NCBI RefSeq assembly: GCF_964340395.1
Contig: NC_135556.1
Location: forward strand, 26,626,562 to 26,690,561
Length of the DNA stretch: 64,000 nucleotides
Reading direction: 5' to 3'
DNA from: Glandiceps talaboti
Taxonomy: Eukaryota; Hemichordata; Enteropneusta; Spengelidae
In this document: positions 34,571 to 64,000 of the stretch, piece by piece
Layout: each line of letters opens with the position of its first letter
Position numbering within the stretch: position 1 is the first letter of the stretch
Translations under genes and position numbers: made by a program
Notes under the pieces: generated by a model
What the model was told of the DNA's origin: nothing
The model's database searches: none
What the model saw: only the letters and a program-made list of their open reading frames with translations

Positions 34571-37500
34571 TCGTGTGTGTGTGGGGGGGGGGGGGCGGGG
34601 GGTGTTAAGAACGCTTTCCTATATTTTGGGGGGTTTGAGTTATCGCGCCATCTAAGTTTATTGGTAAGCAGCTTCAGTTTACGAGACCAGTTTTGGCGGC
34701 ACGTTTGTCCTTGGTTAAGTACTTGGTACAGAGTAAGGTTTCCAGTATACCACAGAGATTTAGCAATGTTATCATGACCCTATAGCCGGATGTCATCAAG
34801 TTTACAAACCTTCTCATATGGGATTAACCCTTCAACACTTTCACATTCCGTGTAACTGTAACAGTTACACCGTCACCGAACGAAGTGAGGATCAGAAGAG
34901 TCGATTTCATCTATAGGAAATTGTTATCTTGAGAGCGCAGGTTGGCGTTGGATTCAAATCATTGCTATTATTCTTAGTTAAATGAGACTTAATGGCGCGA
35001 TGAAATGCTAATGTAACTGAGAAACGCATGGTGGATTGTTCATGACAACTTGTTACATGTATTTTGTACGAAGGATATAGTCATTCATCTAGTGGTCTAC
35101 GTTGGTGCCAGGTATACGGCAACTAAATTCATATCCTGCAGGAATTCTCCAAGTTCATCGGATCAACAGCGAACACAGCTTCGTCCTAACTGGAATGGCT
35201 GAATTCGAGGTGAAGGGTATTTTAGAAACATCAATTAAGCAGACGTGGATTTAGATAGGCAAATATTTACATAGATATTGTCCTGAATAATACTAATTCT
35301 ACATCTGATAAATTGAAAAGATAGATAACTTGAAATCCTTAATGTGGTACTAAATGCGATGTGTTTGGAGGTCACATTGTCACGTGGGAGTGAGAAGGAT
35401 TAGTGCTTTGCACGTAATTGTTGTGATATTCTCGAGTCAATATTATCATTGAAGACTCCAGGGTGAACTACTACAAGGTACTTGTATGGTTTCCTCCTGC
35501 TATAGAGTTTATACCAAGTGGTCCTCTCTACGACAGAGGATATAGGAATTGTTTTCAATTTACATTGAGTGCCCAAAAGTAGCATGGCAATTTCTTTACG
35601 CTATGGCTTCTTCAAAGCGTTGTACATGTTGTATGGGTGAAGCTAGGGGTCGAATGTATTTGTTAGGTGAACAAGGTATCTCGTAGTGTGCAAGTCACAC
35701 CTGTCGCTGACTGAACGAAATATCACGTATCTGTATGAAATATGTTATCCCGATGGTCGTTTTTTTAATGAAAATCTTCAACCCCTTGGCATAAGTCGGA
35801 GGGGGGGGGGGGAGATGTGCATTAAAACCTTACGTACACCAGAGGGCTCATCAGAGTCAAATGTTAATGAAGTGTATACAGCTTGTGCCATGTGTTACCA
35901 CATGCTACCTGGACTCAGCCTTCTTTTAGTAGTCTGCGCTATGGATAAAGAACCAGTGACGTATCGTAAAAATATCGAAATTCGTGGAACCGTAATATAA
36001 TATTTTGAAATTAACAGTTTTTAACTTTGTAAACCGAATATTCGTTTCGTCACTATGCACGTGTTTCAAGTAAAAAGAGTCATGGAATTTGTAATCACGA
36101 ACTCAGTGTGTGATTCTCGTGGCGTCACTCAAATCACAGACGTGCTCAGACGAGATCTGCCATTCATATTCACAATGTCTAAGGAATTCACACTTTTATG
36201 TATAAAGCTCACACCACCAAACAATTCTTTGGTGGTCTGACATTGTGATATGGAGGGTTTTGATTTGTTAGTTTGTTCGCTGCATTTACTCCACTCTACT
36301 CTATCATTATTTTGACCGGTTCGTTTTCTACTATGATTTTGAGATCTAAATTTACACTATGACGTCATTTCCAATTGTACGTCACTCCCCAATGTTAGTC
36401 CGTTATTGTCACATTTTTATGGAATCCTAGTGCATTTCGTTATAAGAGAAGAACAAGGAACTGGATTACCGTTATAACGGCCTACATTTGAAGTAGTTCT
36501 GAAAAAAAATAATTAGAGGAATTTATGAAGTACAGATGTTTTCGCTGTTTCACTTCACTATTCATTTATAAAATGTGGGTCACAGATAAAAGACTCTGTA
36601 AATATACCAAGGGGTGGGAAATCTATGGTCAAACACAACCAAAATCAGACTTAATCCACCGTGACCTAGTCACTGTATCGCCTCCACAGCTGTCAACGAA
36701 ATAGTGATAAATCTGATGAATTTGACACAAATTTCTTGACCAAGTTGCTTATTTGCACTAAAATATTTCGTTTTAAAGAGATAGCCATTTTTTTTCTCTA
36801 AGATATTTCCAGTTTGTGTTCAGCGGTGCAGTTGCTGACTATTTGAGCCTTATTTGGTGATGGGATTAATGCAAACGTTTCTAGGTAACGCAGTTTGAGT
36901 TATAAGCTCTGCTCGCAGAAAAATGAAGCTGCTATATTGCCCACTGACTCATACACTTACTACGTTTAGGCACTTTACATATAGTCTGCTTCAGACTAAA
37001 GGCGGGAAACGATATTGTCGTCAACGACTCGAATTCGATCAAGACTGACTGCTCCAAGCTGTCAAATATGTGTGTGTCCATACGCACACGATATTGAGAA
37101 GAATAAGTGTTGGGAAAACACAGTTAACTTGTCTACTGTATTCTATACATTGGTAAACACAGATACTACTTCAAAAAATTGTCGAATCTCTTTGGAACCT
37201 TACTAAACACAACACACATAATTATGTAAAGTCTTCAAGTTCTTGAACTTGACCATGACCAAACTATCGAGATATGGACTGCGGCATTTTACGGTTTCAC
37301 AGTTGAGTTGAATTGTTGCCAAGGGGATGACAATGTAAAGTACATGTAAATGATGTGGGTGAACGATACGTGAAACCCTATCCCCATATGCTGAGCACAG
37401 TACTACACACACAATAGGTGGGACACCAACAGTAGCACTGTGAATTACGCATAGTCGTCACAGCGCCACTGTTAAAGGTGTTCAGACGTAAAAGGTGGAG

Positions 37501-37616
37501 AAAGTGACTTACAATACACCATTTGGTTGAAAGAAGTCGGAGCAAGACAAACACGCATAAGTTAGACGTGTCATTGGCTTTATACGTTTCTCTTCATTCT
37601 CTTTCTTTCGACACAG

Positions 37617-63126
<25,510 letters not shown>

Positions 63127-64000
63127 GTAAGTTCCATTACCATGACAACACATTATTTAAAGTGCTAAAAGTTCTTAGCAAGAATAAAAGCATTCTTGTT
63201 TATTTGTATAAATGTCAAGGTCAATATACATTCTATATGTTTCCATGAAAACGCATGTGATAAGAACCATACGTTCCTCTCTGAGTGTGAAGGCGTCGTC
63301 AAGACAGACATTAGATAAATCTTTCATCATTTCAGAAACTTTGAGCTGAAGTTTTTTACCCTTTTCATTGATTCATAGGGGATGTGGGGTCAAAGGTGAG
63401 GTAGGTTTCACGACCTTTCACAGTCAGTGAATAAAGTTTCACTAATACAGGATACTAAACCATTTAATCTCGAAGGCATTTATTTCCTGTGCCCCATGAT
63501 CTAACAATCTTGAGTCTGTCTCTCAATACAAACTGTCGACGTCTGCCATTTCTGTGTCGTACATCCGGGTAACCAGTGGGAATTGGTAGTGATTTAAATC
63601 TTCGGTTTCGTTGTTCGTACCGTCTTCTACTTTTACCATCCCCATTTCTAGGTTCATAAATTCGTCTTTGACTCCGTCGGGGAACTATCAAATTCCACTC
63701 CATACCAAACCACACTCTTATGTCGAAACGTGTTGACAAAAACACAGACAAAAAATACAGCCGCTCACAATTACAGTTGTTTGTAAGATTGTGCCAATCG
63801 GATTAACCAATATTTTTACTACAGAATTAACATATATGTTACTGTAATCAGACATTTAAAGAAAAGAAACCAAACAGTTATTTTCTTGCAAAGATCAAAT
63901 GTCTTTAAATCACTACTGAGATATTGACGATCAATGCAGTTACCGCCCTTTTCTGAGTCGCTTTACGCATAAACAATGTCCTGAATTCAGTTGTACGGTA
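63127..64000 (+). other. INF2 intron, running off the window
   Basis: Intronic sequence after the last visible donor. A minus-strand open frame of 95 codons (63464-63751) is arginine-rich but not recognised; it has no intron or neighbour evidence and is not called as a gene. Confidence 0.75.

Larger units (their letters stand above)
30197..37616. other. Gene-free region upstream of first secure INF2 exon
   Basis: No exon with recognisable homology. It includes a 43-bp duplication (34488-34570), a poly-G tract (about 34582-34602), a 21-bp near-perfect palindrome (34851-34871) and another G run near 35801. It should be part of INF2 intron sequence if the gene's first exon lies to the left. Confidence 0.4.

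Noticed and set aside
35686-36000. 104-codon plus-strand frame (MCKSHLSLTERN...)
   Set aside because: No recognisable domain; includes a glycine run from a poly-G tract; probably chance.

Overview
This window comes from a eukaryotic nuclear genome, almost certainly an invertebrate animal. It has short exons (34 to 783 bp) separated by introns of 0.5 to 11.5 kb with GT-AG borders, AT-rich non-coding DNA, many tetranucleotide microsatellites and several short foldback elements. No bacterial-type gene layout, tRNA or rRNA was recognised. The phylum cannot be fixed from the sequence alone; repeat content and intron sizes would fit a marine lophotrochozoan, hemichordate or lancelet, but this is only an impression.

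Two protein-coding genes can be supported. (1) A minus-strand DPH3/KTI11 orthologue (CSL zinc-finger protein of diphthamide synthesis) has exon 1 at 10991-11098 and exon 2 at 7659-7733, separated by a 3.26 kb intron. All four zinc-binding cysteines are present, but the short last exon was not located. (2) A plus-strand formin of the INF2 (inverted formin 2) type has seven exons between 37617 and 63126 that join in one reading frame of 546 codons. They cover most of the N-terminal inhibitory armadillo-like domain, a proline-rich FH1 and the start of FH2. The gene runs off the right edge, so the FH2 core and C-terminal tail are missing. Its first coding exon (about 50 residues before the conserved YSSL/YSGL motif) is not firmly identified; weak candidates lie at 13.3-15.0 kb. 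If they are right, DPH3 and INF2 are arranged head to head.

Layout: 0-3 kb, a short TIR element and a roughly 28-copy 68-bp minisatellite; 3-7.6 kb, gene-free DNA with a second element copy; 7.6-11.1 kb, DPH3 with two foldback elements in its intron; 11.1-37.6 kb, a long gene-poor stretch (possible INF2 promoter, 5' exons and first intron) with a 10-bp satellite, large CA/CATA/GACA/ATCT microsatellites and a 216-bp foldback; 37.6-63.1 kb, INF2 exons with tandem duplications, a 46-bp repeat, foldbacks and a 196-bp GA tract in the introns; 63.1-64 kb, intron.

The two genes have unrelated jobs: translation-factor and tRNA modification, and actin-filament assembly. No novel multi-gene system was found. 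The most useful new observations are a family of three short TIR elements with matching 8-9 bp target-site duplications, further foldback elements, a tandem in-frame splice acceptor in INF2, and a CDCDCH cysteine cluster just before its FH1 region.
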